DNA of 64,000 nucleotides from JAAELZ01 sp965237485 (GCA_965237485.1 CBDEFQ010000009.1:186001-250000); one strand, 5' to 3'. Counted from the stretch's first letter, positions 1 to 8,304 are shown. Translations and numbers: made by a program. Notes: generated by a model not told the origin, from the sequence alone.

Positions 1-52
1 TACCTTGATTTATTAAACCCGTAACTATGTTATGTTTTTGCTCTTCATTCAT
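1..52 (-). CDS. Start of an unidentified gene, cut by the window edge
   Basis: Reading the minus strand from 52, an ATG opens a frame of 17 codons (MNEEQKHNIVTGLINQG) that runs off the window without a stop. A strong Shine-Dalgarno, GAGGAG, lies at 62-67 with a 9-base spacing, which is the main reason to believe in it. It lies downstream of the ABC ATPase in the same direction, about 110 bases away. A weak hairpin at 111-136 (AGTATAA/TTATACT arms) lies between them and could separate the transcripts. The peptide is too short for me to recognise a family. Confidence 0.5.
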   Translation of the reverse strand, partial: MNEEQKHNIVTGLINQG

Positions 53-162
53 ATAAGATTACTCCTCGATAATGTTTAAGTATTGTTAAAGATATTGAGT
101 CTACAAATTTAGTATAACCCGTAATAGGCTTATACTGAAAAAGTACTTCAAAAAAATTTAGA

Positions 163-1830
163 TTACATATGTTTATGCGCTGCTTCACCGATATTGTCGG
201 TTCCGCGTTCTTCTAATAATGTGGTTAACCAATCCGGATCCATTTCTGGAACTGACGAGAGTAATAAATCAGTATAAGGGTCATGCGGCGGGGTAAACAT
301 CTCCTGTTTAGGCCCTTGTTCAATTACCTTGCCTTCTTTCATTACTACAACATGATCGGCGATTGAACGTACGGTCGCCAAATCGTGCGTAATAAACATA
401 TATGCCAAGTCAAGTTCTGATTGCAGATCATCAAGCAATCGTAATATGCCTTCTGCAACCAATTGGTCTAGCGCACTGGTGACTTCGTCACAAACGATAA
501 AAGTGGGGTCGGCCGCCAATGCCCGCGCAATTCCAATACGTTGTTTTTGCCCGCCCGACAATTCACCTGGATAGCGAGAGTAGTATTGTTTAGGTTCCAG
601 CTCAATCAAGTCTAATAATTCGTCAACCCGCTTTTTTAACGCCCCTCCTTTAAGATCTCCGTAAAACGCTGCAGGACGACCAATCAAATCTTTAATTCGT
701 GACTTAGGGTTTAATGCGGTATCAGCCATTTGGTATATCATTTGCGCCTGCCGTAACTGATCTTTGGTACGATCTTGATAACGCGGCGGTAACTCTTCAC
801 CGTTAAAGGAAACGGTTCCGGCTAACTGTGGCAAGAGACCAGTGATCGTGCGGGCTGCAGTTGATTTTCCAGAGCCAGATTCCCCAACCACCGCGACCGT
901 GCGCCCTGCGTAAATATCAAAGCTAACGTCTTTAAGAATTAGGTTGACCCCGTCATAAGCAGCATCAATGCCTTTTACCGAAACCACAGGCACGTCGTCT
1001 TTGCTTGGCAAAGATTTTTGCTCGCGTTGAAAGCTGCGGACCGCCCAAAGAGATTTTGTATAATCGTCCTTAGGACTTTCAAGCATAGTTCGAGTATCTG
1101 CCTCTTCAACTTCGTCGCCCCTAAGTAACACTTTGATGGTATCGGCCATTTGCGCCACTACCGCTAAATCATGGGTAATGTATATAGCGGCAGTGTTGAA
1201 TTGATCGACTATATCTCGAATAGAAGCCAACACCTCAATTTGAGTAGTTACATCAAGCGCGGTGGTAGGCTCATCAAATATAATGAGGTCTGGCCGACAA
1301 CTCATTGCCATTGCCGTCATTGCCCGCTGCAATTGTCCACCGGAAACTTGGTGTGGATAACGAAAGCCAATCTCCGCCGGATTTGGCAAGCGCAGCTTTT
1401 CGTAAAGCTCGATTGCATCTTCTTGGCTCTGCAAGCGCTTTTGGATTCGATAGTGTACAGGCGCCTCCGTGTGCTGATCGATCAGCCTATGTGCTGGATT
1501 GAATGACGCCGCAGCTGACTGCGCTACATAGGCGATTCTCGCCCCGCGTAATGCCCTTAGATCACTGCGAGCGGAAGTGGTTAACTCAATGCTATCAAAT
1601 TCGACACTTCCGCCAGAAATTCGACACCCGTCCCGGGCAAAGCCCATCGCTGCTAAACCAATAGTAGACTTGCCAGCACCCGACTCACCAATCAGTCCCA
1701 GCACTTCGCCGCGATGTAAGGTGATGTCGACACCATGGACAATCTCGAACCATTTATCGTCACCAAAAGCCTCGATACGTAGGTCCTTAATTTTGAGTAA
1801 AACATCTTTGTCTTTCTTAATACCACTCAT
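163..1830 (-). CDS. ABC transporter double ATP-binding protein (peptide/opine/nickel type)
   Basis: This 555-residue protein carries two complete ABC ATPase domains, like DppD and DppF fused. Domain 1 has Walker A GESGAGKST at residues 48-56, signature VSGGQ near 162 and Walker B DLIIFDEP near 181. Domain 2 has Walker A GESGSGKST at 316-324, signature LSGGQ near 424 and Walker B ending in CDE near 449. It would energise import through the two permeases encoded just upstream on the same strand (18 bases away). Such fused ATPases serve oligopeptide, glutathione or opine-like substrates in known systems; the substrate here cannot be read from the sequence. Both nucleotide sites look intact. Confidence 0.93.
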   Translation of the reverse strand: MSGIKKDKDVLLKIKDLRIEAFGDDKWFEIVHGVDITLHRGEVLGLIGESGAGKSTIGLAAMGFARDGCRISGGSVEFDSIELTTSARSDLRALRGARIAYVAQSAAASFNPAHRLIDQHTEAPVHYRIQKRLQSQEDAIELYEKLRLPNPAEIGFRYPHQVSGGQLQRAMTAMAMSCRPDLIIFDEPTTALDVTTQIEVLASIRDIVDQFNTAAIYITHDLAVVAQMADTIKVLLRGDEVEEADTRTMLESPKDDYTKSLWAVRSFQREQKSLPSKDDVPVVSVKGIDAAYDGVNLILKDVSFDIYAGRTVAVVGESGSGKSTAARTITGLLPQLAGTVSFNGEELPPRYQDRTKDQLRQAQMIYQMADTALNPKSRIKDLIGRPAAFYGDLKGGALKKRVDELLDLIELEPKQYYSRYPGELSGGQKQRIGIARALAADPTFIVCDEVTSALDQLVAEGILRLLDDLQSELDLAYMFITHDLATVRSIADHVVVMKEGKVIEQGPKQEMFTPPHDPYTDLLLSSVPEMDPDWLTTLLEERGTDNIGEAAHKHM

Positions 1831-1848
1831 AATAAATTCCCGATTATT

Positions 1849-2907
1849 TTATTTAAGTCCAGATGAACGATAAAGCATCCAATCGACTACAAAATTGATT
1901 GATACCGTTAAAAGTGCAATCGCTGCCGCTGGTATTAACGGAGTAAGTTCGCCAAATGAAATTAAGGTTGCATTTTCTTTTACCATCGAGCCCCAATCAG
2001 CGGTTGGTGGTTGCAGGCCCAAGCCCAAGAACGAAAGGCCGGAAATTAGTAAGAAAACAAAACAAAAGCGCAATCCAAATTCTGCTATCAGCGGTGCTGC
2101 AGCGTTTGGCAATATTTCTTTGAAAATTAGATGCCAAGATTTTTCACCTCTTAGTCTTGCGGCTTCTATGTAATCCATAACTACAATATTTCCTGCTACT
2201 GCTCTGGCCAACCTAAACACGGGAGGTGTGTATATCACCGCAATTACAATAGCCAAGGTTGTTGCGTTAGTGCCAAACATACTTAGTAGTAATAGGGCGA
2301 ACACCAGCGATGGAATCGACATAAGTACATCAATAGCGCGGGCCAAAAATTGGTCGAACAAGCCGCCACGCACCGCTGCTAGTAGGCCTAAAGACGCGCC
2401 CATCAAAAAAGCCAACAAGGTGGTAATTAGAGCCAAACCGACCGTGTTACGCGCTCCATATATTATGCGGCTAAACATATCCCGGCCCAGCTGATCGCTA
2501 CCAAGTAGCATGACTTCATCGGCTGGAGCATAGGCCGAGCCCACTATTTCCGATTCGCCAAAAGGCGCAATAACCGGAGCAAATATTGCGGCAACCGCAT
2601 AAATCATTATCACAAACAAGCCGAATGTAGCCGTCAAAGGGGCGGTTTTGACAATTTGGGCACTTTCTCCATTAAGAATAATGGACATAAATTCTCTAAA
2701 TGCATAAGCAAGTCCAGCTGAGGCAGCCAGTATAGAAGCCGCAACACATACGCCCCAGAGCGCCGATTGCCCGCCTAATAGCCCCAGAATTATCGACACT
2801 AAAATTAAGGAAAAAAGTAATAAAAATGCTGTCCGACTTTTTAAATAGGCCGCCAAACAAGAAAGGCCAATTAGGAACCCGAAATAACCGATAGTAAAAT
2901 AACTCAT
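1849..2907 (-). CDS. ABC transporter permease, DppC/OppC-like
   Basis: A 352-residue integral membrane permease of the binding-protein-dependent (BPD_transp_1) family. The conserved EAA-loop region (EAARLRGEKSWHLIFKEILP) lies around residue 246, followed by the usual FLGLGLQPPTADWG segment. The N-terminal ~90 residues contain about three extra hydrophobic stretches before the usual first helix; standard DppC proteins have one helix and a short lead. The stop lies 18 bases before the ATPase gene and the start 13 bases after the DppB-like gene, so the three form one operon. ATG start. Substrate unknown. Confidence 0.9.
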   Translation of the reverse strand: MSYFTIGYFGFLIGLSCLAAYLKSRTAFLLLFSLILVSIILGLLGGQSALWGVCVAASILAASAGLAYAFREFMSIILNGESAQIVKTAPLTATFGLFVIMIYAVAAIFAPVIAPFGESEIVGSAYAPADEVMLLGSDQLGRDMFSRIIYGARNTVGLALITTLLAFLMGASLGLLAAVRGGLFDQFLARAIDVLMSIPSLVFALLLLSMFGTNATTLAIVIAVIYTPPVFRLARAVAGNIVVMDYIEAARLRGEKSWHLIFKEILPNAAAPLIAEFGLRFCFVFLLISGLSFLGLGLQPPTADWGSMVKENATLISFGELTPLIPAAAIALLTVSINFVVDWMLYRSSGLK

Positions 2908-2919
2908 TATTGTTGCCCC

Positions 2920-3876
2920 TTACTTAGGATGTCGCAAGCGAGGGTTGGTCAATATTGACCCCACATCTGCGAGTAAATTTAAAATGATAAAGGTCGCTGC
3001 AAATATTAAACAGCACGCTTGCACTACTGGAAAGTCCCTCTTAGTAACACTATCAACTAATAGTTGGCCTATTCCTGGATACACAAACACCACTTCTACT
3101 AAAACCACCCCGGTTATGAGATAGGCCAGATTCAGCGCTATCACATTGATGACCGGCGCCAGTGCGTTAGGTAGGGCATGACGGGTAATTACTTTACTTT
3201 GGGGTGTCCCTTTTAAACGGGCCATTTCAATATAGGGAGAGGCTAACAGACTGATAATAGCCGCCCGAGTCATTCTCATCATATGTGCAGTCACCACCAG
3301 CACCAGTGTCAGTGCAGGCAAAAAGCACCGATACAATTTATCGGCGAATTCCATATCGTCGGAAAGACTTGAAATTGCTGGGAAAAACGAATTTTTAACC
3401 GACAAAAATAATACCAATATATAGCCCAAGAAAAATTCAGGTGAGGATATAGAAGTTAAAGTCAGTACGTTTGCAACTCTATCAAAAACTGTATTTCTAT
3501 AAAGAGCTGCCATTATCCCCAATGCTATTGAGAGCGGTACGGCAATTGCAGCGGCGTATAAGGCCAAGAACAATGTGTTCGCAAAACGTGGCCCAATCAG
3601 ACTAGTTACGGGATGTCCATTCGCCAGTGAGTTCCCAAAGTCTCCGACTACGGCCCCCTTAAGCCAAGAAAAATAACGCACAGGCGCCGATCGATCTAAC
3701 CCCAGTTCGGCTCGTATCTTCGCCACGGTTTCTTCCGTAGCTGCTTGACCCAAAACTGCTTGCGCCAAATCGCCGGGCAGTAATTCTACTGCTCCAAATA
3801 TGATAAGTGACACCACCAACAAGGTCAATAAGCCTAAACCTAAGCGCTTAATAACAATTTGTAAAACATCATTCAC
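2920..3876 (-). CDS. ABC transporter permease, DppB/OppB-like
   Basis: A 318-residue permease with about six membrane helices, and the first gene of the three-gene transport operon. It shows the family hallmarks: an N-terminal helix, the LPGDLAQAVLG segment with ARAELGLDRS-like spacing, the EMARLKGTP EAA-type loop near residue 217 and VFVYPGIGQLLV near the end. It pairs with the DppC-like permease to form the pore. No solute-binding protein gene is visible upstream (686 bases without a gene) or downstream inside the window, so the binding protein must lie beyond the left edge, elsewhere, or be lost. Confidence 0.92.
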   Translation of the reverse strand: MNDVLQIVIKRLGLGLLTLLVVSLIIFGAVELLPGDLAQAVLGQAATEETVAKIRAELGLDRSAPVRYFSWLKGAVVGDFGNSLANGHPVTSLIGPRFANTLFLALYAAAIAVPLSIALGIMAALYRNTVFDRVANVLTLTSISSPEFFLGYILVLFLSVKNSFFPAISSLSDDMEFADKLYRCFLPALTLVLVVTAHMMRMTRAAIISLLASPYIEMARLKGTPQSKVITRHALPNALAPVINVIALNLAYLITGVVLVEVVFVYPGIGQLLVDSVTKRDFPVVQACCLIFAATFIILNLLADVGSILTNPRLRHPK

Positions 3877-4420
3877 GATGAGTCCTCCTTCTTCTAGTAT
3901 TTATGGAACAGGTGCCAGCAATTTATTATTTAATTTTGCCTGACATGTGCGCAGTATGAATACTGCCTTTAGATATTTTTAGACTATAATATTTATTTTG
4001 TACCGATTTCAAACCGAATAGGATGCTAAACCAGATTCTGCCTTATATAATACCTCTATGTCGTTTCTGGTTGTCTCTTCGTCGTTATTAATTAAATTAA
4101 TCCCTTACTAGTAGGCACAATCTTAAGGTTGCGAAACATTTGAGATGGAAATATTGCATAGCTATCGGCAAAGTGTACACAATTGAGCGATCTAAATATA
4201 ATAAATTATTCAATTTTATTGAATTATCTAACTTGTTTTCTGCTCTGCTGGGCCTAGCTTTACCCTCTAAGGTGTATATTCCAGAGATTGAGACCGATTA
4301 ATTCTTCACTCAGATACTGGGCCAGTTTTTATTTATAACCGGTCATGATCAATTTTGATTTGACTATATTTACGCATTGATTCGCCGCGTATCTCTTAGC
4401 GGTAAGCACCGAGTAATTAT

Positions 4421-4436
4421 GGGCCTATCGGATAAT
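4421..4436 (+). repeat. Solitary inverted-repeat end of the 57409 IS family
   Basis: The 16 bases here (GGGCCTATCGGATAAT) match the left terminal repeat of the intact IS at 57409 (GGGCTTGTCGGATAAT) at 14 of 16 positions. No matching transposase or opposite end lies nearby, so this looks like a relic or a very short non-autonomous derivative. Confidence 0.45.
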
Positions 4437-4481
4437 AAGTTTTGCTACTACGAAAGTACCACTTTGGCCTATTTCCCTGCT

Positions 4482-4516
4482 GTGTGCGCCCAATGGAACA
4501 ACCATTGGGCTCACAC
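4482..4516. repeat. Strong isolated hairpin
   Basis: The arms GTGTG-c-GCCCAATGG and CCATTGGGC-t-CACAC pair with a single mismatch around an AACAA loop: 14 of 15 base pairs. No T-run follows on either strand, so it is not an ordinary terminator. It sits in gene-free sequence beside mobile-element debris and may be an element end. Confidence 0.6.
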
Positions 4517-4561
4517 ACCGGAAAACTCCCCGACAGGGCGAGCTTACGAGTTGTGCCACCT

Positions 4562-4575
4562 TCTAGTGTAGTGTA
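4562..4575 (+). repeat. 14-base direct repeat, copy 1
   Basis: TCTAGTGTAGTGTA occurs here and again at 5950-5963. The two copies flank the segment with the helicase relic and the DUF1353 gene, and this copy coincides with the point where istB homology stops. Confidence 0.55.
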
Positions 4576-4715
4576 CTAGATATCACTTCCATTAAGCCTT
4601 GGCGTTGAGTAGTGATTACTTTTTGTAAGCTCCAGTCATCCAGAATTAATATATCGATTTGGTGTAGCTGACGCATCAACCGAAGATAGTTGCCATCTGC
4701 ATGCGCAATCAATAG
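4563..4715 (-). pseudogene. istB: IS21-family istB (helper ATPase) fragment
   Basis: A 50-codon frame between stops reads AHADGNYLRLMRQLHQIDIL followed by LILDDW. This matches the Walker B region of the IS21 transposition helper ATPase IstB (usually written as RLAKVDLLILDDWG). IstB is normally about 250 residues; the P-loop half and the C-terminal part are absent and no istA is nearby. Homology stops where the sequence enters the 14-base direct repeat. It abuts the dbpA relic, so an IS21-type element probably disrupted that gene before decaying. Too short for the ORF to be functional. Confidence 0.65.
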
Positions 4716-5010
4716 TTAACTATTCAAAGGGTGTGGGTAGCCGCAAATATCGAACCGCGTTTCTTTGGCCACTTGATTCACCAATTCTCGCGTGAGGCAA
4801 AGCACCAATGACTGAATTCTGAATGTCTTAACATCTAGTTTTTGCAACAAACCCAAGCCAAAAACGGCGGCGCTACCTGAGCCCATTTTGCCTTGGCCAA
4901 TCACATCCTTACCTGTAAGAATAGCGGGCAAGCTCTGTGCTTGGATAGCGTCATTTCGGTGTAGCTAAGCGAGGCTAAATTCTGCAATACTTAATTTGGG
5001 ACGCGATACT
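4716..5010 (-). pseudogene. dbpA: Decayed fragment of DEAD-box RNA helicase DbpA
   Basis: The longest piece, 4716-4931, reads LPAILTGKDVIGQGKMGSGS then AAVFGLGLLQKLDVK and LVLCLTRELVNQVAKE. This is the N-terminal Q-motif, Walker A and motif Ia region of DbpA-type helicases. Continuing upstream, AIQAQ and then, after a one-base frameshift, QNLASLSYTEMT extend the match to about 5010, where an in-frame TAA interrupts it. The catalytic P-loop is ruined (expected GKTGSGKT reads GKMGSGSA) and motif Ia PTREL reads LTREL. About 400 C-terminal residues are missing. An intact copy may exist elsewhere in the genome. Confidence 0.8.
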
Positions 5011-5222
5011 TAATTGCACGATGCTTTAGCAAAGCCAAGATTACTTAGACTAATCGTTCCTTGCTTTCCGCGCTATATAGTGCGTCGAGGCAATCGACGG
5101 CAAGGTATCTTTTTCAACAAGCTATTTGAAGGGTGAACATAGATATGTATCGCGTCCCCATAACCTTATAACCTTAAAGGAGCAGAGAGTTTAGCCCCAG
5201 TGCATAGCGTCTAACCCAAATA

Positions 5223-5894
5223 TTACTTTCGACTAAAACGCTTGTATTTGAGCTTACGGCGCTTAACCGTCGCGCTTTTCCACGCTAAGCCGCCCGCCAA
5301 TCGAACCGCCCAGTAAAATAGTTTTGATTTTAAAAGTAAGTATGCCTTTAGCTTTTCATCAATCGCGGTTTTGGACAGTGCATTTAGCTTTTTAATTTTG
5401 CTGGTTCTAATAATGCGGTTTACTAATTTGCTACCCGGTGATAAACGCTTACGTGGATCGGTTATCACTAGCTCCATGGCAGCTAAAAATATTTGGTCGC
5501 ATTCCTTTCGGGTATAAGGTCGGCCCGCACCTTTTTTTACAGGCTTAGACCAATACAAAAAATCGTGCAACACAGGCGGCGCACCAAATCGCCCTATGCC
5601 ATTGGCGTACCAGTATAAGAAAACGCCGACACAAAATACCGCCACACCAGCGAGTGCCCCCCAGAAATACCAAGAGGCGAGCCCAGCGACGATGGCCACT
5701 GGTAGCAAAGCAGACACTGAAGCGAAATCAGTTTCAAACCCGTGGTGCACTACAATTCTTTCTTTGCCTTTTGTGCTACTGCCCACCCATTGAAAACTTT
5801 CTTCCAACCGCCAATATTTTGCGTTAGGTAGGGGCGTTACGACCAATGGGTCAAGAAAGTTTCTAGGCTTTTTGCGTGTACTATTATTCATCAT
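5223..5894 (-). CDS. DUF1353 family protein with a membrane insertion
   Basis: A 223-residue protein with the DUF1353 pattern: an N-terminal WRLEESFQW strand, a VHHGFETDFASV motif near residue 49, PPVLHDFLYW near residue 107, a charged segment ECDQIFLAAM, and FYWAVRLAGGLAW near the C terminus. DUF1353 proteins are usually soluble, about 100-150 residues, and often phage-encoded; their function is not known to me. Here two hydrophobic segments (about residues 62-98) are inserted between the ASV and LHD motifs, and a basic tail follows. It is flanked by two copies of a 14-base direct repeat. Confidence 0.7.
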   Translation of the reverse strand: MMNNSTRKKPRNFLDPLVVTPLPNAKYWRLEESFQWVGSSTKGKERIVVHHGFETDFASVSALLPVAIVAGLASWYFWGALAGVAVFCVGVFLYWYANGIGRFGAPPVLHDFLYWSKPVKKGAGRPYTRKECDQIFLAAMELVITDPRKRLSPGSKLVNRIIRTSKIKKLNALSKTAIDEKLKAYLLLKSKLFYWAVRLAGGLAWKSATVKRRKLKYKRFSRK

Positions 5895-5949
5895 TCCTCT
5901 ATGTTGGTTGCGCGATAGCTTAACCTTATATTCTAACTAACCCTACTTG

Positions 5950-5963
5950 TCTAGTGTAGTGTA
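5950..5963 (+). repeat. 14-base direct repeat, copy 2
   Basis: Second copy of TCTAGTGTAGTGTA (first at 4562-4575), just downstream of the dddP-like gene and upstream of the DUF1353 gene as read on the minus strand. It marks the other border of the relic-bearing segment. Confidence 0.55.
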
Positions 5964-5974
5964 TTACACGATAA

Positions 5975-7201
5975 CTAATCAAATTCTACCTCATACGGTG
6001 AGCTTGTAAGTAATTCACAACCGTCTTCGGTTACCCGCACTTGCTGCTCAAGCTTCACCCCATCGCGTTCACCCACGGCGCCAGCGTAGCTCTCAACGCA
6101 AATCACCATGTCTTCTTGAAAGGTGTCTTCATAGCGTAGCGGCCCCGCAAACTTTTGATCAATTCGCGGATACTCATCACACATGCCCACACCATGAATA
6201 ATGCAGCTATAAGCATTGGTGTGGTACTGCTCATCTTGGTCATAAGCTTGGGCTCGAAAGTCTGAAAAGGCGACACCCGAACGGATCAACTTCATATTGA
6301 ACTCAACCTCGGCTTTTGCAGCTTGATATAACTCCTTTTGACGTTTGTTTGGCTTGCCCGGGCCACAATAAAAGGTGCGCGAAATATCGGCACAATAACC
6401 GAACGGACCAATCATATCGGTATCCAACCCAACTAAATCCCCCGCTTTTACTTTGCGGGGTGACGCTTCTTGCAGCCAAGGGTTTATACGCGAGCCTGAT
6501 GCCAGCATGCGACCATCGTGCCAATCGCCGTTATTGGCCAAGTTGGCATAATTGATAATGCCCCATAACTGCAATTCGGTAACGCCAGGCTTTAACACCT
6601 CTTTCATCTTGGCGATGCCGTGTTCGGCGACCGCTATTGCCCAGCGCATACAGTCAATTTCATCGGCTGACTTAATCAACCTAGCCGCTTCAGAAACAAG
6701 CACGCCATCAATGACTTCTAATCCGTTTTCCTCTAATGCTTGAGTTAAACTGGGGTTGACGTACTCGACTGCCACTCGGCAATTATCTGCGCCTAAATCA
6801 GCTAAGTAATTTCTGATGTCGTCGGCCAGTAACTTAGAGCCAGCCGCTAGACTTTGACCCCCATCAAAAAATGAAATTGGCCTGCCCTGCACAACGCTAT
6901 CAACATGATCAGACATGTCGTCTCCATAGGCACAGTGCAAAAGGGTTGGGCCGTCCTGCGATATAAATAAATACGTCGATGGGATATGCGATTGAAATAG
7001 ACCATAGTTACGGTAGTCCACTGCGTAGCGCAAACAGATTGGATTGACTAACACGCACATTGCGGCACCGTTTAAACGCAACTGCTCGCGGATGCGGTCA
7101 AAACGATATCGTCTTAAACGCTCGACATTAATTTCTGGTAGCTCTCTAAACTGGCTTAAGTCGCTCCATGTTTCATTCAGGACTGCTTGGTCTGGATTCA
7201 T
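5975..7201 (-). CDS. dddP: M24-fold metalloenzyme, DMSP lyase DddP-like
   Basis: A 408-residue pita-bread (M24) enzyme with six metal ligands in place: D260, D262, D272, H336, E370 and E385. The spacing matches, with an offset of 35-36, the iron ligands I recall for DddP (D295, D297, D307, H371, E406, E421). The DddP catalytic base D377 corresponds to D342 in HGVGMCDEYP, where true M24 peptidases usually carry a His. The segment MLASGSRINPWLQE also matches DddP style. DddP cleaves dimethylsulfoniopropionate to dimethyl sulfide and acrylate. It is translated 4 bases after the oxygenase gene, so the two form an operon. An ectoine-hydrolase or creatinase-like activity is the main alternative. 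Confidence 0.68.
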   Translation of the reverse strand: MNPDQAVLNETWSDLSQFRELPEINVERLRRYRFDRIREQLRLNGAAMCVLVNPICLRYAVDYRNYGLFQSHIPSTYLFISQDGPTLLHCAYGDDMSDHVDSVVQGRPISFFDGGQSLAAGSKLLADDIRNYLADLGADNCRVAVEYVNPSLTQALEENGLEVIDGVLVSEAARLIKSADEIDCMRWAIAVAEHGIAKMKEVLKPGVTELQLWGIINYANLANNGDWHDGRMLASGSRINPWLQEASPRKVKAGDLVGLDTDMIGPFGYCADISRTFYCGPGKPNKRQKELYQAAKAEVEFNMKLIRSGVAFSDFRAQAYDQDEQYHTNAYSCIIHGVGMCDEYPRIDQKFAGPLRYEDTFQEDMVICVESYAGAVGERDGVKLEQQVRVTEDGCELLTSSPYEVEFD

Positions 7202-7205
7202 GACG

Positions 7206-8060
7206 CTAGTCGGTTAAGGCGTCCGGCCTAATACTTTCACGCTGGTAGTGAATCGGCAAGGCACGGCCATAAAATTGTTTAGCGCGCTCGGGGCGGTTTA
7301 CGGTAGTGGGGTCCAGCACATAAGTTGGTAAGGCAATAATGCGTTGCTTTGACCCTTTCACCGGAGTAACGCGGTGCATAGAATAACGGCCTTTAAATAG
7401 CTGCAAGTCACCCTCACACAAATCTAACGACTGCGGTCTATCCGATTCACCTCTTAGTACTTTACCCACTTCTTCAAAGTTCTCCTCTTTTGGTGAACGA
7501 ATATCGGGTGCATATTGAAAAGTGCCGCCCTGTTGCGCTTCTTGTACCAAAATGCTCACAGTAAATTCATTGCCATCGAAATGCCAAGGGAAATATTGGT
7601 TATCGCCCATTATGGAATAAGGGTTACAGCCTAGTGGATCAGCCCATTGGTAAATAGGCCAAACGCCCACACACTCACCGACAAAGCGCGTCATCACTTC
7701 GTTGTGATAGATCGTGTTAAGGTCTGAGTGATCTTCCAATAAATCGGAGTTGATAAACCCACTGCTGCGGTCTTGGAAAAACCGTCGCGGGTGATCTTCT
7801 GGCAGGCTTTCTACGTCTTTGGTCATATACGGGTTATGCCTGTCTTGCGACCAATATGTTTGCGGCATCAAACGATTCGCCTCTGTTTGCATCCTGTGTA
7901 GCGATTCTTGACGCATAAAATTGGGTATCAACGCGCAGCCTACTTTGTCTAGCTCTTTACGGCAGTCCTTAATGAGTTGCTGCGTAATTGGGTTATCCAG
8001 CTCGTGTATCGGATAACGATCCAGATCAACCATTTGCTCAAGAGAGGGTGCGTTATTCAT
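7206..8060 (-). CDS. Fe(II)/2-oxoglutarate dioxygenase, phytanoyl-CoA hydroxylase-like
   Basis: A 284-residue cytoplasmic oxygenase of the PhyH/2OG-Fe(II) type. The facial triad is visible as H160-x-D162 (WHFDGNEF) and H229 (MHRVTPV), with R240 placed to bind 2-oxoglutarate. Because Asp is retained in HxD it should hydroxylate rather than halogenate. The ETVSILVQEA-like strand and the GRALPIHYQ ending recall a small-molecule or amino-acid hydroxylase clade, but I cannot assign the substrate. It is the first gene of a two-gene operon with the DddP-like enzyme, suggesting action on the same or a related compound. Confidence 0.8.
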   Translation of the reverse strand: MNNAPSLEQMVDLDRYPIHELDNPITQQLIKDCRKELDKVGCALIPNFMRQESLHRMQTEANRLMPQTYWSQDRHNPYMTKDVESLPEDHPRRFFQDRSSGFINSDLLEDHSDLNTIYHNEVMTRFVGECVGVWPIYQWADPLGCNPYSIMGDNQYFPWHFDGNEFTVSILVQEAQQGGTFQYAPDIRSPKEENFEEVGKVLRGESDRPQSLDLCEGDLQLFKGRYSMHRVTPVKGSKQRIIALPTYVLDPTTVNRPERAKQFYGRALPIHYQRESIRPDALTD

Positions 8061-8135
8061 TGGCTATGCAAAAGTAGAAGGATGCTCAAATTGTAGAACC
8101 AACTATTGAGCCAATCAAATGGATATTAATGGAAT

Positions 8136-8234
8136 TTATATACAATAACAACACCAAAATTTAATTATTTTTGGTTTATATTTCATCAATTTTTTGACAG
8201 CTTCTTTTAACTTTTCTTTATCTTCTTTTGTCAT
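8136..8234 (-). CDS. Possible 32-residue lysine-rich peptide (weak)
   Basis: A short frame reads MTKEDKEKLKEAVKKLMKY and ends KFWCCYCI. It could be an amphipathic helix with a Cys-rich end. No convincing ribosome binding site precedes it and the region is very AT-rich, so it may be chance or the remnant of a longer gene. Confidence 0.15.
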   Translation of the reverse strand: MTKEDKEKLKEAVKKLMKYKPKIIKFWCCYCI

Positions 8235-8304
8235 TTGTATTTATATCAAATGATACTGTAACTTCAGGTATGGACTTTTATATTAGATAGAGCAGTATGG
8301 CCTT

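Larger units (their letters stand above)
3877..4562. other. AT-rich stretch without a gene
   Basis: I see no credible coding frame here. It must hold the promoter of the divergently placed transport operon, but no convincing -35/-10 pair stood out. It contains a solitary IS-like end at 4421 and a strong hairpin at 4482 (listed separately), so part of it is probably mobile-element debris. Confidence 0.6.

Noticed and set aside
4377..4571. 64-codon plus-strand frame
   Set aside because: It spans an IS-end relic, a strong hairpin and part of the istB relic on the other strand, starts at TTG and shows no family resemblance.
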